This document shows positions 17,150 through 25,817 of a stretch of DNA of 64,000 nt, piece by piece. Below the pieces are notes generated by a model, which was not told the DNA's origin, made no database searches, and saw only the letters and a program-made list of their open reading frames with translations. The DNA is taken from assembly GCF_000284595.1 (NCBI RefSeq), contig NC_017671.1, positions 2,823,001-2,887,000 of the forward strand, in the 5' to 3' direction. The stretch's first letter is position 1; every line of letters begins with the position of its first letter. The translations under genes were made by a program, and so were the position numbers. Origin of the DNA: Stenotrophomonas maltophilia D457 (lineage in GTDB: Bacteria > Pseudomonadota > Gammaproteobacteria > Xanthomonadales > Xanthomonadaceae).

Positions 17150-18808
17150 TCAGGGAATCATCCAGGTCAGCCAGTAGGCCTGGGCCAGGGTGATCAGGCC
17201 GACCATCGTGGTGAAAATCAGGCTGTGCTTGACGGTGAAGCGGAACAGGTCCGACTCCTTGCCGGCCAGGCCGACCGCCGCGCAGGCAATGGCAATCGAC
17301 TGCGGCGAGATCATCTTGCCGGTAACGCCACCGGTGGTGTTGGCCGCCACCAGCAGCACGTCGGATACGCCGATCTGCTGCGCGGTGGTGGCCTGCAGCG
17401 CCGAGAACAGCGCATTGGACGAGGTATCCGAACCGGTCAGGAACACGCCCAGCCAGCCCAGGAACGGCGAGAAGAACGGGAACGCATCGCCGGTGTGCGC
17501 CAATGCCAGCGCCAGTGTTGCCGACAGGCCCGAGTAGTTGGCGATGAAGGCGAAGGCGAGCACCATGCCGATCGAGTAGATCGGCATGCGCAGCTCACCC
17601 ACGGTTTCGCCGAAGGTCTGCAGCGCCGAGCGGGCCGGCATGCGCAGTGCGATGATCGCGATCACCGCCGCAAGGATGATCGCGGTGCCGGTGGCCGAGA
17701 ACCAGTCGAATTTGTAGATCGCCTCATAGCTGAGCGGCGCGTCGACGATCGGCGGCATCTTCTGCACCCTCTGGTCCAGGCCCGGCACCGGGAGCTTGAG
17801 CACCCAGCCTTCCAACGGGCCGCCTGCCGCGAACAGCGACTTGAACGGCTTGATGCTCCACAGCGTGACCATCGCGGTGAGGATCAGGAACGGCGACCAC
17901 GCCTTGGCGATCTGGCCGACGCTGTAGCGTGGTGCCTCCAGTGCCTGCGCGGCCGCCTCGGCGCTGGTTTCGGTATCGAAGCGGAAGATCCGTGCCGGCT
18001 TCCAGCGGCGCAGGAACAGGGTCAGGCACACCAGCGACGCCAGCGAGGCGGTGATGTCCGGCAGCTCCGGGCCGATGAAGTTCGAGGTGAGGTACTGCGC
18101 GATGGCGAACGAGCCACCGGCCACCAGCACCGCCGGCCAGGTTTCCCTGATGCCACGCCAGCCATCCATGATGGCCATGATCCAGAACAGCACGATCACA
18201 GTCAGGAACGGCAGTTGGCGGCCGGCCATCTGGCCGATCTCGAATGCATCCAGGCCGGTGACCTGCCCGGCCACGATGATCGGAATGCCCATCGCACCGA
18301 ACGCCACCGGCGCAGTGTTGACGATCAGGCACAGGCCGGCGGCATACAGCGGTTTGAAGCCCAGCCCGACCAGCAGCGCCGCCGTGATCGCCACCGGTGC
18401 ACCGAAGCCGGCCGCGCCTTCCAGGAAGGCACCAAACGCGAAACCGACCATCAGCATCTGCAGGCGCTGGTCTTCGGTCACCGACAGGATCGAGGCGCGG
18501 ATGATGTCGAACTGACCGGTCTTGACCGAGACCTTGTAGAGGAACACCGCGCCGATGATGATCCAGGCGATCGGCCACAGGCCGTAGACGAAGCCGAAAC
18601 CGGCCGCGCCCAGCGCCTGGCTCAACGGCATGCGGTAGAACAACAGGGCCACGCCAAGCGCGATGGCCACGGTGATCGTGCCGGCCAGCCAGCCCTTCAT
18701 GCGCAGCACCGCAAGGGCAACGAAGAAGAACGCGATCGGCAGCAGCGCGATCAGGCTGGACAACCACAGGTTGCCGGCGGGGTCGTACAGGTGTTGCCAG
18801 GGCTGCAT
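17150..18808 (-). CDS. lldP: L-lactate permease
   Basis: 552-residue inner-membrane lactate:H+ symporter with about 12-14 membrane helices. It is very close to E. coli LldP (551 residues) along its whole length: [19 protein letters not shown] at the start, [56 protein letters not shown] and the C-terminal TWMIP. Start at 18808 matches that alignment; a GAGAG lies upstream. First gene of the lld cluster and immediately downstream of two operator-like dyads. Confidence 0.97.
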   Translation of the reverse strand: MQPWQHLYDPAGNLWLSSLIALLPIAFFFVALAVLRMKGWLAGTITVAIALGVALLFYRMPLSQALGAAGFGFVYGLWPIAWIIIGAVFLYKVSVKTGQFDIIRASILSVTEDQRLQMLMVGFAFGAFLEGAAGFGAPVAITAALLVGLGFKPLYAAGLCLIVNTAPVAFGAMGIPIIVAGQVTGLDAFEIGQMAGRQLPFLTVIVLFWIMAIMDGWRGIRETWPAVLVAGGSFAIAQYLTSNFIGPELPDITASLASLVCLTLFLRRWKPARIFRFDTETSAEAAAQALEAPRYSVGQIAKAWSPFLILTAMVTLWSIKPFKSLFAAGGPLEGWVLKLPVPGLDQRVQKMPPIVDAPLSYEAIYKFDWFSATGTAIILAAVIAIIALRMPARSALQTFGETVGELRMPIYSIGMVLAFAFIANYSGLSATLALALAHTGDAFPFFSPFLGWLGVFLTGSDTSSNALFSALQATTAQQIGVSDVLLVAANTTGGVTGKMISPQSIAIACAAVGLAGKESDLFRFTVKHSLIFTTMVGLITLAQAYWLTWMIP

Positions 18809-18869
18809 GAAGGCTCTCGACTGGGGCGGGATGTGCTCCACCGCAGGCGGTGGGTCGCCGTGGCTGTCG

Positions 18870-18890
18870 ATTATTGGTCGTACCAATAAT
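18870..18890 (-). promoter_or_regulatory. LldR/PdhR-type operator, proximal site
   Basis: Perfect 9-3-9 dyad with core ATTGGTnnnACCAAT, 62 bases upstream of lldP. This is the known PdhR/LldR half-site pattern. Confidence 0.8.
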
Positions 18891-18969
18891 GATTTCGATC
18901 AGACCACTTGCAGCTGATTTAACCGCCGCTCCGACGAAGTGCCTATTAGACCATAGGGCTAGACTTCAT

Positions 18970-18984
18970 ATTGGTCCGACCATT
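18970..18984 (-). promoter_or_regulatory. LldR/PdhR-type operator, distal site
   Basis: ATTGGTCCGACCATT, one mismatch from a perfect dyad. Its centre is 97 bases from the centre of the proximal site, so the two sites probably flank the lldP promoter, as in the two-operator arrangement known for E. coli lldPRD. Confidence 0.7.
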
Positions 18985-18996
18985 ACGGCTCTCATG

Positions 18997-19021
18997 GTAG
19001 TGGCGGCCGCTGGCCGGCAAC
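18997..19021 (+). repeat. GTAG palindrome (SMAG type), single unit
   Basis: GTAGTGGCGGCCGCTGGCCGGC unit just beyond the 3' end of the MgtC-like gene. Confidence 0.65.
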
Positions 19022-19031
19022 TAGACCTTCC

Positions 19032-19484
19032 CTACGGAATCCTTTTCTCCAACCGCCGCATCACCGCCAGCACCAGCACGCACAGCACGCTCACCCCGAT
19101 GGCGATCACGTACTTGCTGATCCCCACCGCAATCCCGATGGCCGCTGCCATGATCAGCGAGCTGGCCGTGGTCAGGCCGCTGACCTGGTCCTCGCGTGAC
19201 CCACGCAGGATGGTGCCAGCGGCAACGAAGCCGACACAGGCCACCACCGCTTCGATCAGGCGCACCGGATCGACCTGCAGCAGGTCGCGGTAGCGCTCCT
19301 GCTGGAAATGCTCGGCCACCGAGTCGCCGAGGCCGACGATCAGCGCAGCGGCCCCCGCGATCAGCATGTGCGTACGCAGGCCAGCGGCGTGCTTGCCCAT
19401 CTCGCGCTCGACGCCGAGCACGCCGCCGAACAGCATCGCTGCGGCAACGCGCAGCAGGATCGAGACATCCTGGGTGAGTTCCAT
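19032..19484 (-). CDS. MgtC/SapB-family inner membrane protein
   Basis: 150 residues with four predicted membrane helices. Family signature: AAAMLFGGVLGVEREMGKHAAGLRTHMLI (the GxExRxxxKxAGLRT-type motif) and FVAAGTILRG. MgtC-like proteins help survival at low magnesium and inhibit F-type ATPase in some pathogens; the short form without the C-terminal ACT-like domain, as here, is of less certain role. ATG at 19484 chosen for CGGAG 8 bases upstream. Monocistronic. Confidence 0.85.
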   Translation of the reverse strand: MELTQDVSILLRVAAAMLFGGVLGVEREMGKHAAGLRTHMLIAGAAALIVGLGDSVAEHFQQERYRDLLQVDPVRLIEAVVACVGFVAAGTILRGSREDQVSGLTTASSLIMAAAIGIAVGISKYVIAIGVSVLCVLVLAVMRRLEKRIP

Positions 19485-19566
19485 GGTCAAGCTCCGGGGT
19501 TTTCCCGGAGCGTCGCGTGGCCCCCGTGGCACAGAGGTGAAGGCCACGCCACAGTCCGTTCACCCG

Positions 19567-19591
19567 GTAGCGCCGGGCGACACCCGGCGGC
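19567..19591 (+). repeat. GTAG-headed palindrome
   Basis: GTAGCGCCGGG...CCCGGCGGC hairpin between the MgtC-like and SDR genes. Confidence 0.6.
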
Positions 19592-19613
19592 ACCGCACCC
19601 TGCGTTCAACGCA

Positions 19614-20372
19614 TCACTGCGCCAGGTAGCCACCATCGATGGCGTAGTACGCGCCGGTCGCAAACGAGGCGTCGTCGCTGGCCAACCAGGCCACCAATGC
19701 CGCCACTTCCTCGGCCGTGCCCAGCCGCTTCAGCGCGTGCCGTCCTTCCAGCGTGGCGCGCACCTTCGGGTCCATCTTCTCCAGCAGCGGTGTGCTGATG
19801 AAACCCGGACCCACCGCGTTGACACGGATGCCGTCGGCCGCATGTTCCCACGCGGCGGTCTGGGTCAGCCCGACCACGCCGTGCTTGGCCGCCGCATAAG
19901 CGGTGGAACCGGCATAGCCCACCTGGCCCAGGATCGAGGCCATGTTGATGATGCTGCCGCCGGTTCCAGCGGCCCGCATTGCCTGGATCTGCGCCCGCTG
20001 GCACAGGAACACACTGGTGAGGTTGACGTCGATGACCCGCTGCCAGCCCTCGATCGGATAGTCGCCGCTGCTGGCCGCCGGCCCGCCGATACCGGCGTTG
20101 TTGACCGCCACATGCAGGCCGTCAAGTTCCTTGACCGTGCGCTGCACCGCCGCCTCCACCGCTGCATCGTCGGTGACGTCCAGCGCGATGCCGATGGCCT
20201 GTGCGCCGGTGCTGCGCAACTGCGCCACGGTGGCATCCACCGCATCCTGCTTGAGGTCCCAGACCGAAATACGGGCACCGGATGCGGCCAGCGTCTGTGC
20301 CACGGCCAGGCCGATGCCCGACACGCCGCCGGTCACGATCGCGGTCTTGCCGGTCAGCTGGTAATCAATCAT
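19614..20372 (-). CDS. SDR-family NAD(P)-dependent oxidoreductase
   Basis: 252-residue classical short-chain dehydrogenase. It has the cofactor loop TGGVSGIG (near residue 15), NNAG near 90, the catalytic Ser (SIINMASILG) and YxxxK (AYAAAKHG), and the C-terminal IDGGY. An acidic residue at the end of beta-2 (VWDLKQ) favours NAD(H). The substrate is unknown; 3-oxoacyl or sugar-alcohol dehydrogenases are the closest looking. The second ATG (20372) is preferred because GGAGA is 6 bases upstream of it and only 1 base from the first ATG. It is divergent from an AraC regulator across 394 bases. Confidence 0.88.
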   Translation of the reverse strand: MIDYQLTGKTAIVTGGVSGIGLAVAQTLAASGARISVWDLKQDAVDATVAQLRSTGAQAIGIALDVTDDAAVEAAVQRTVKELDGLHVAVNNAGIGGPAASSGDYPIEGWQRVIDVNLTSVFLCQRAQIQAMRAAGTGGSIINMASILGQVGYAGSTAYAAAKHGVVGLTQTAAWEHAADGIRVNAVGPGFISTPLLEKMDPKVRATLEGRHALKRLGTAEEVAALVAWLASDDASFATGAYYAIDGGYLAQ

Positions 20373-20766
20373 CTGCATTCTCCATCGGTGGGGGTAGCGA
20401 TGCGGCGCGCGGCCGCCAATCCATCACCTTACGCCGGCCGCTGTGACGAGCAGACCAACAGCCTGTCCGCGGATGATCGTTCCAGCAATGAAACCTCAAC
20501 CGAAGTTCATGTAAGGAATCAAGTACGGATATAGCGGCAAAACGCTGGCGTATGTCCGGCACCCCGTTCAACTTGGCCGTAATGACCAATCGGTTTGACC
20601 GTATTCAAATCCCCTGCGAATTATTCGCAGCGACAATGGGAAACGTTTCCAGTTTCTTCGACACATTTTTTCCAACCTGGCGTTTTCCGGCCTTCCAGGC
20701 TGCCCGCTACGCGGGGCAGCACATGGGCCATGGTGCCAGCGCCTCCCCTCCTGTACGTGCCGAGCG
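20373..20766. other. Long divergent intergenic region (394 bp)
   Basis: Separates the SDR gene from an AraC regulator. It is more AT-rich than its surroundings and contains the 17-base dyad at 20614-20630 plus a T-rich run near 20665. No ORF with coding character was seen in it. Confidence 0.5.
20614..20630. promoter_or_regulatory. Possible operator, perfect dyad CTGCGAATTATTCGCAG
   Basis: Perfect 8-1-8 dyad about 140 bases upstream of the AraC regulator start, in an AT-rich island. It is symmetrical, unlike typical AraC direct-repeat sites, so another regulator may bind here. Confidence 0.45.
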
Positions 20767-21720
20767 ATGTCCCGATACTTCACCTTTGCCGATTACCGCC
20801 GCTTCGGCCAACGCCACGGCTTCGATTACCGCGCTGATCCGGAACACCTGCGTGACGACCAGTGGGCCGGCCGCGGCGAAGTCAACGAACAGTTCATGCG
20901 CGGTGGCATGAGCCTGATCGCCTCCGACGTGCATAACCGGTTCCCCTATGTGGCGACCGCGCAACAGCGGCCCGGGCTCGCCATCCGCGTGATGCTGCAG
21001 GGTCAGGTCGACGTGCGTATCCCGCGACGCGGAAGTTTCACCCTGCGTGCCGGCACCGCGATGACCGCCCACCATCGCGACCAGATCGAGATGACCGGCG
21101 CGCACCCCGGCGAAACGCGCCTGCGCGGGGTCAGCGTGATCGTGCCGGGTGGCATCGACGCGGATGTTTTCCAGATGCCACAGCTGGAAAAAGCGCTTGG
21201 CACGCACCTGGAATGCCGCCACTGGGCCATTCCCCACGCCATGCTGCCGGTGCTGGGCCAGTTGTTCGACAGCCCGTGGCAGGACGGCATCGACGCGCTG
21301 TGGCGCGAAGGCGTGGCATTGCAGCTGCTGGCCCTCGGCCTGCAGGCCGAGGATCTGCAGACCGACCCGGTGCGCACGCTGCGTGCCGGCCAGCGCGAGC
21401 GCCTGGAACGGGTACGCAGTTACCTGCATGACGACCCCGGCCATGCACACAGCCTGGTCGAGCTGGCCCGGCTGGCCTGCATGAGCCCCAGCTCATTGCG
21501 CCGCCATTTTGCCCAGCAGTATGGAAGTTCGGTGTTCGACTACCTGCATGAACAGCGCATGCGCCATGCCGAACAGGGCCTGCGCGAAAACGGATGGACG
21601 GTTGAGCAGGCCGCCGCCGCCAGCGGCTACCGCCACCCCAGCAACTTCGCCGCCGCGTTCCGCAAGCGCTTCGGCCTGGTCCCCAGCCGCTGGCGTACGG
21701 GCCCCTCGAAGGTGGGGTGA
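20767..21720 (+). CDS. AraC-family transcriptional regulator, PchR-like
   Basis: 317 residues. The C-terminal 100 residues carry the two HTHs of AraC/XylS (LVELARLACMSPSSLRRHFAQQYG, then VEQAAAASGYRHPSNFAAAFRKRFG). The N-terminal half (RPGLAIRVMLQGQVDVRIPRRG, IVPGGIDADVF) resembles the ligand domain of PchR-like regulators, which sense siderophores, but no siderophore genes are nearby. It is divergent from the SDR gene, a possible target. Confidence 0.88.
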   Translation: MSRYFTFADYRRFGQRHGFDYRADPEHLRDDQWAGRGEVNEQFMRGGMSLIASDVHNRFPYVATAQQRPGLAIRVMLQGQVDVRIPRRGSFTLRAGTAMTAHHRDQIEMTGAHPGETRLRGVSVIVPGGIDADVFQMPQLEKALGTHLECRHWAIPHAMLPVLGQLFDSPWQDGIDALWREGVALQLLALGLQAEDLQTDPVRTLRAGQRERLERVRSYLHDDPGHAHSLVELARLACMSPSSLRRHFAQQYGSSVFDYLHEQRMRHAEQGLRENGWTVEQAAAASGYRHPSNFAAAFRKRFGLVPSRWRTGPSKVG

Positions 21721-21734
21721 GGATCCCCGCTCCG

Positions 21735-21800
21735 GTAGGTGTCGACCTTGGTCGACACGCTCTCGCGCCGTCGCGGATGCCGGCCAGCGGCCGGCACTAC
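21735..21800. repeat. Two different GTAG palindromes
   Basis: GTAGGTGTCGACC...GGTCGACAC (21735-21758) and a facing GCCGGCCAGCGGCCGGCACTAC (21779-21800). Two subfamilies are side by side between convergent genes. Confidence 0.8.
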
Positions 21801-21839
21801 CGCCGCCGGGCATCGCGCACCCGGCGTACCTCATCAACC

Positions 21840-23750
21840 TCAATACACCGGCAGATCGATGTAACTGGCCTGCGCTGCGCTGTGCCAGACCCGCTGCGTG
21901 GCCTTCTGGTAATCGCCCGGCTTGGCCAGGTAGATGTTCGGCACGTACGTCTGCGGATTGCGGTCATACAGGGGGAACAGGCTGGACTGCACCTGCACCA
22001 TCACCCGATGGCCCTTCTGGAAGGTGTGGTTGGCGTTGGGCAGGTCGAAGCGGTACGGCAGCACCTGGTTGGCGGCCAGCGGCTTCGGATCGCTGAAGCT
22101 TTCGCGGTAACGGCCACGGAAGATCGCCAGCGACACCGGCAGCTCGTAGCCACCCATCTCCGGCGTCGACGCTTCCTGGTCCGGATACACGTCGATCAGC
22201 TTCACCACCCAGTCGCTGTCGGTGCCACTTGTCGAGGCCTGCAGGTGAACCACCGGTGCGCCGCCGATGCGCAGCGGCGCGGTCAGCGGTTCGGTGATGA
22301 AGGTCAACACGTCCGGGCGGCCATCGACGAAGCGCTGGTCCTTCACCAGCCAGGTGGTCCACATGTCGCGGTCGCCGAAGCGGACCGGGCGCGGCACGAA
22401 CGGTACCGGCTTGGCCGGGTCGGACACGTATTCCTCGAAGTCCCCCTCGCCCGCCGCCGGTGCCTGGAACGCCAGCTTGCCGCCGGCGCGCAGGTACAGC
22501 GGCTTGCTGCTGGCGGCACAGCCCTTGTCGCAGCTGCGCGGCCAACCCTTCAGGCGGTCCCAGTGGTTTTCGCCGGTGTTGTAGATCAGCACCGGCGGCG
22601 TATCGGCCGTCGGCGCGCCATCCACCAGGTACTGGTCGAAGAACGGCTTGAGCACATCGCGACGGAACTGCAGCGCGGTATCGCCATCGAACTTCAGCGC
22701 ACCCAGCTCGCTGCCGCCGTAGTTCACCTGGCTGTGCCGCCACGGGCCCATCACCAGATAGTTGCGGTTGTTGCCGCTGTCGCGCCCTTCCATCGCCTGG
22801 TAGGCGTGGTTGGCACCCCACATGTCTTCCTGGTCCCACAGGCCCTGCAGCCACATGGTCGGCACCTTCAACGGTGTCTTGGCCATCACCGCGTCCAGCG
22901 CCTGGCCCTGCCAGAAGCCATCATAGGCCGGGTGCTCGACCAGCTTCTTCCACCAGGTCAGCTGGTCCACGCCGGTGAAACGCGCGTAGTCACCGGCCGA
23001 ACCGAGGCGCAGGAAGGTGCTGTAGTCGTCATAGCCGAGGCTGGGCAGCGGCGTGCCCTTGCCGCGCTTCTCGGTCTGCATTGCGAAATAGTTGAAGTTG
23101 ACCTGGCGGAACGCACCGTAGTTGAGCCAGTCGTCACCCATCCAGCCATCGACCATCGGGCTCTGCGGCGCGGCCACCTTCAGTGCCGGGTGCGGGTCGG
23201 TCAGCGCCATCACCACGGTGAAACCCTCGTACGACGAGCCGAGCATGCCGACCTTGCCGTTACTCTCCGGCACGTTCTTCACCAGCCAGTCGATGGTGTC
23301 CCAGGCGTCGGTTGAGTGATCCACCCTGGTGTTGTTCAACGGCCCGCGCAGCGGCCGGGTCATCACGTAATCGCCTTCGGAGCCGTACTTGCCACGGATG
23401 TCCTGGAACACGCGGATGTAGCCGCCGTCGACGAACACCTCGTCGCCCTGTGGCAGCAGGTCGCGCATGCGCGGCGAGTCACTGCGGTTGGCACGGCCAG
23501 CAGCGTCGTAGGGGGTGCGGGTCAGCAGGATCGGGGCATTGCGGGCACCCTTGGGCACCACGATCACCGTATACAGCTTGGTGCCATCACGCATCGGCAC
23601 CATCACCACGCGCTTGTCGTAGTCACGACCGACATCGGGGGCAACGAAGGGCTTGCCGCTGATGTCCGGGGTCATCGGCGGGGTATCGGCGGCCAGCACG
23701 GCGCTGGACAGGCAAAGGGCAATGGCTACAGCGACGGCACGCACACGCAT
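21840..23750 (-). CDS. Alpha-amino-acid ester hydrolase-like serine hydrolase (CocE/NonD family)
   Basis: 636-residue exported serine hydrolase. Signal peptide MRVRAVAVAIALCLSSAVLA; alpha/beta-hydrolase domain with the AEH nucleophile motif GSSYEG (Ser173, almost the position known in the Xanthomonas enzyme), an LWDQEDMWG acid loop and a C-terminal jelly-roll (X-Pro dipeptidyl peptidase C-terminal type, from LRIGGAPVVHLQAS). AEHs hydrolyse and transfer alpha-amino acyl groups and accept beta-lactam antibiotics with an alpha-amino group; the natural substrate is uncertain. A GGGAGGGG precedes the ATG by 6 bases. Monocistronic. Confidence 0.88.
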   Translation of the reverse strand: MRVRAVAVAIALCLSSAVLAADTPPMTPDISGKPFVAPDVGRDYDKRVVMVPMRDGTKLYTVIVVPKGARNAPILLTRTPYDAAGRANRSDSPRMRDLLPQGDEVFVDGGYIRVFQDIRGKYGSEGDYVMTRPLRGPLNNTRVDHSTDAWDTIDWLVKNVPESNGKVGMLGSSYEGFTVVMALTDPHPALKVAAPQSPMVDGWMGDDWLNYGAFRQVNFNYFAMQTEKRGKGTPLPSLGYDDYSTFLRLGSAGDYARFTGVDQLTWWKKLVEHPAYDGFWQGQALDAVMAKTPLKVPTMWLQGLWDQEDMWGANHAYQAMEGRDSGNNRNYLVMGPWRHSQVNYGGSELGALKFDGDTALQFRRDVLKPFFDQYLVDGAPTADTPPVLIYNTGENHWDRLKGWPRSCDKGCAASSKPLYLRAGGKLAFQAPAAGEGDFEEYVSDPAKPVPFVPRPVRFGDRDMWTTWLVKDQRFVDGRPDVLTFITEPLTAPLRIGGAPVVHLQASTSGTDSDWVVKLIDVYPDQEASTPEMGGYELPVSLAIFRGRYRESFSDPKPLAANQVLPYRFDLPNANHTFQKGHRVMVQVQSSLFPLYDRNPQTYVPNIYLAKPGDYQKATQRVWHSAAQASYIDLPVY

Positions 23751-23888
23751 GGACAACCCCTCCCGGCAGGAAAGCTCCAAGCCTACTCCTGCCCCGAGCC
23801 ATGAAGTGTGTGCGGGCTTTGCATTCTGCGGTGGATGCAGGCAGGACTGATGGCACATGTGCCTGCCAATGTGGGAGCAGTGCGTCCT

Positions 23889-23963
23889 GTAGAGCCGAGC
23901 CCACGCTCGGCTCAGACCGCCGCGACCTACCCGAAGAGCAGCCGAGCGTAGGCTCGGCTCTAC
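23889..23963. repeat. Paired GTAG palindromes (SMAG type)
   Basis: Facing GTAGAGCCGAGC and GCTCGGCTCTAC units in the gap downstream of the NTF2-like gene. Confidence 0.85.
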
Positions 23964-23967
23964 AACA

Positions 23968-24354
23968 TCAGGCTACCGGCACTTCATGCAGGGCCAGCCA
24001 GCGCCAGCGCCCGGTTTCCTGCCGCAGCACCGCCAGTGACTCCCGCCATGCAGGCGTGCCGCCATCGAGCGAATGCCCTTCGCGATAGCGCAGCACCGCC
24101 AGCGGTGAAGGCGCTTCCACCGCGTGCACGGCGTCGATGGAAATCCGCAGCCCGGGGCGCGCCCCGTGACCGCCCGCGAACAACGCCTGCACGGCTTGCC
24201 GATCCAATCGGCGACCCGCGATGCCGACCATGCTGAAGTCCGCGCTGAAGTGCGCCATCAGATCCTCCAGCGCATCGGCGCCGACATCGGCACGGAACCA
24301 GGCCTGCAGCTTGTCGTGCAGGTGGTGGATTTCATGTTCTGCGGTGGTATCCAT
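23968..24354 (-). CDS. NTF2/SnoaL-like small protein
   Basis: 128 residues with the curved-sheet NTF2-like pattern: an N-terminal helix pair (LHDKLQAWFRADVG, LEDLMAHFSADFSMV) and strands ending RWRWLALHEVPV. Such domains act as small isomerases or hydrolases or as binding modules; no catalytic residue can be assigned. Its ATG overlaps the stop of the MFS gene (TGATG), so it is translationally coupled to that transporter. Confidence 0.75.
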   Translation of the reverse strand: MDTTAEHEIHHLHDKLQAWFRADVGADALEDLMAHFSADFSMVGIAGRRLDRQAVQALFAGGHGARPGLRISIDAVHAVEAPSPLAVLRYREGHSLDGGTPAWRESLAVLRQETGRWRWLALHEVPVA

Positions 24355-25712
24355 CAGATGTTCTCCGGTTGCGAAAGGGTGAGCAACTGCGGCCGGCGCA
24401 GCAGCGCCATCGGCAGCAGGGTCAGTACCGCGGCCAGACCCAGCGCCATGCCGGTGCCGTGGGCCGGCAGCCATTGCATGGCCAATGCCAGCAGCAGCGC
24501 GATGGCCGCGGTGCCCAGGCAGAAGCTGAGCTGGCGGTTGAGGTTCCAGAGTGCACTGGCATCGCCCAATGCTTCGCCCTCGACCCCATGGAAGGCCAGC
24601 GTCTGCGCGGTGCTGCTGCACAGGCTGCCGCCGGCGCCCATCAGCGCGAACAGCAGCCCGGCCAACGCGAAGGCCGGCTGCGGCAGCAGCGCCATCAACA
24701 GCAGGCCGCTGGCCTGCAGGAGCATGCCCGTACGCAGTACCGTGGCCGGGCCGAAGCGCGCCAGCAGGCGCTTGCTGGCCGTGATCGCAATGGCCGAGGC
24801 CAGCGCCCAGGGCAGCATCAACGCGCCGATGCGTGCCGCGCTGTAACCGGCCTGGTGCAGCTGCAGGGTACTGACCAGCTGGCTGCCGATGAACACACCG
24901 GGCACTGCCAGATAGACCAGCATCGCCAGGCGCAGGCCCCGATGGGACAGCAGCGACCAGCGCAGCAGGGGCTGCGCCTGCTGCCGTGCATGCCGCAGGT
25001 GGGCCGCCGCCAACAGCATTGCGATCAACAGCAGTACGGCACCGGCGGCCCGATGGCCGGGTTCACCCAGCCAGGTCAACGCCAGCAGCAGCGCGCCCAG
25101 CGCCAGCATCGCGGTGGACAGCGCATAGGCCTGCAGGCGCGGCGCACTGCGCGCGCCACCGGCCGGCATCCAGGCCAGCACTAGGCTGATCGCCACCACC
25201 GCCAACGGCAGGCTGGCCCAGAGCACGCCGCGCCAGGACAACCACTGCACCAGCAACCCGCCCAGCGCCGGCGCCAGTGCGGGCACCAGCAGCGCCACCA
25301 GCAGGATGCGGCGGGTCAGCGCGCCACGCTGGTCCGGCGTGCACTGTCGGTACGCTGCCGCCTGTGCCACCGGAATCAGCAGGCCACCGGCCAGCCCCTG
25401 CAGCAGGCGCCAGCCCAGCAGCCAGCCGATACCCGGTGCGGCGCCGGCCAGCACAGCGGCAACCGCGAACAACAGCAACGCCACCAGCAGCAGGCGACGC
25501 TCACCACAGCGCGCGGCCAACCAGGGCGCCAGCGGAATCACCACGCTCAGGCCCAGCATGTAGGCGGTGCCCACCCAGGCCAGGGTACCGACATCAGCGT
25601 GCAGTTCCGCTGCCAGTGCCGGATAGGCCACCGTGGCGATGAACATGTTGACCAGATCCAGGGCGAACACCAGCAGGAAGATCGCCTCATGGCGCAGGCG
25701 GGGGGACGGCAT
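24354..25712 (-). CDS. MFS drug/metabolite exporter (DHA2-like)
   Basis: 452 residues, about 12-14 membrane helices. The N-terminal helix has DLVNMFIATVAYPALAAEL and motif A-like GERRLLLVALLLFAVAAVLAG; the LLGWRLLQGLAGGLLIPVAQA segment corresponds to motif C-region helices of DHA2 exporters (EmrB/MdtD group). Substrate unknown. It is divergent from a LysR gene with an inverted repeat between them, a typical LysR-controlled efflux arrangement, and is coupled to the downstream NTF2-like gene. Confidence 0.88.
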   Translation of the reverse strand: MPSPRLRHEAIFLLVFALDLVNMFIATVAYPALAAELHADVGTLAWVGTAYMLGLSVVIPLAPWLAARCGERRLLLVALLLFAVAAVLAGAAPGIGWLLGWRLLQGLAGGLLIPVAQAAAYRQCTPDQRGALTRRILLVALLVPALAPALGGLLVQWLSWRGVLWASLPLAVVAISLVLAWMPAGGARSAPRLQAYALSTAMLALGALLLALTWLGEPGHRAAGAVLLLIAMLLAAAHLRHARQQAQPLLRWSLLSHRGLRLAMLVYLAVPGVFIGSQLVSTLQLHQAGYSAARIGALMLPWALASAIAITASKRLLARFGPATVLRTGMLLQASGLLLMALLPQPAFALAGLLFALMGAGGSLCSSTAQTLAFHGVEGEALGDASALWNLNRQLSFCLGTAAIALLLALAMQWLPAHGTGMALGLAAVLTLLPMALLRRPQLLTLSQPENI

Positions 25713-25789
25713 CGGCGGTGCTCCAGCAGAGAGACCGCCAGCATGCCGCCCGGGAGATGTTGGAAAAACACGACATCACCTGCAACACT

Positions 25790-25808
25790 GTCAAATCTGT
25801 TTTGACAA
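25790..25808. promoter_or_regulatory. Possible LysR operator, 7-5-7 dyad
   Basis: TGTCAAA, five bases, TTTGACA, located 9 bases before the LysR start and 78 bases before the divergent MFS gene. Its position suits autoregulation and control of the exporter. Confidence 0.55.
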
Positions 25809-25817
25809 TGAACCGCC

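Noticed and set aside
15503..18889. 1128-residue open frame on the plus strand through lldD, lldR and lldP
   Set aside because: It is antisense to three well-recognised genes; long antisense frames are expected at high GC because stop codons are rare, and its translation is low-complexity Arg/Ala/Gly-rich.
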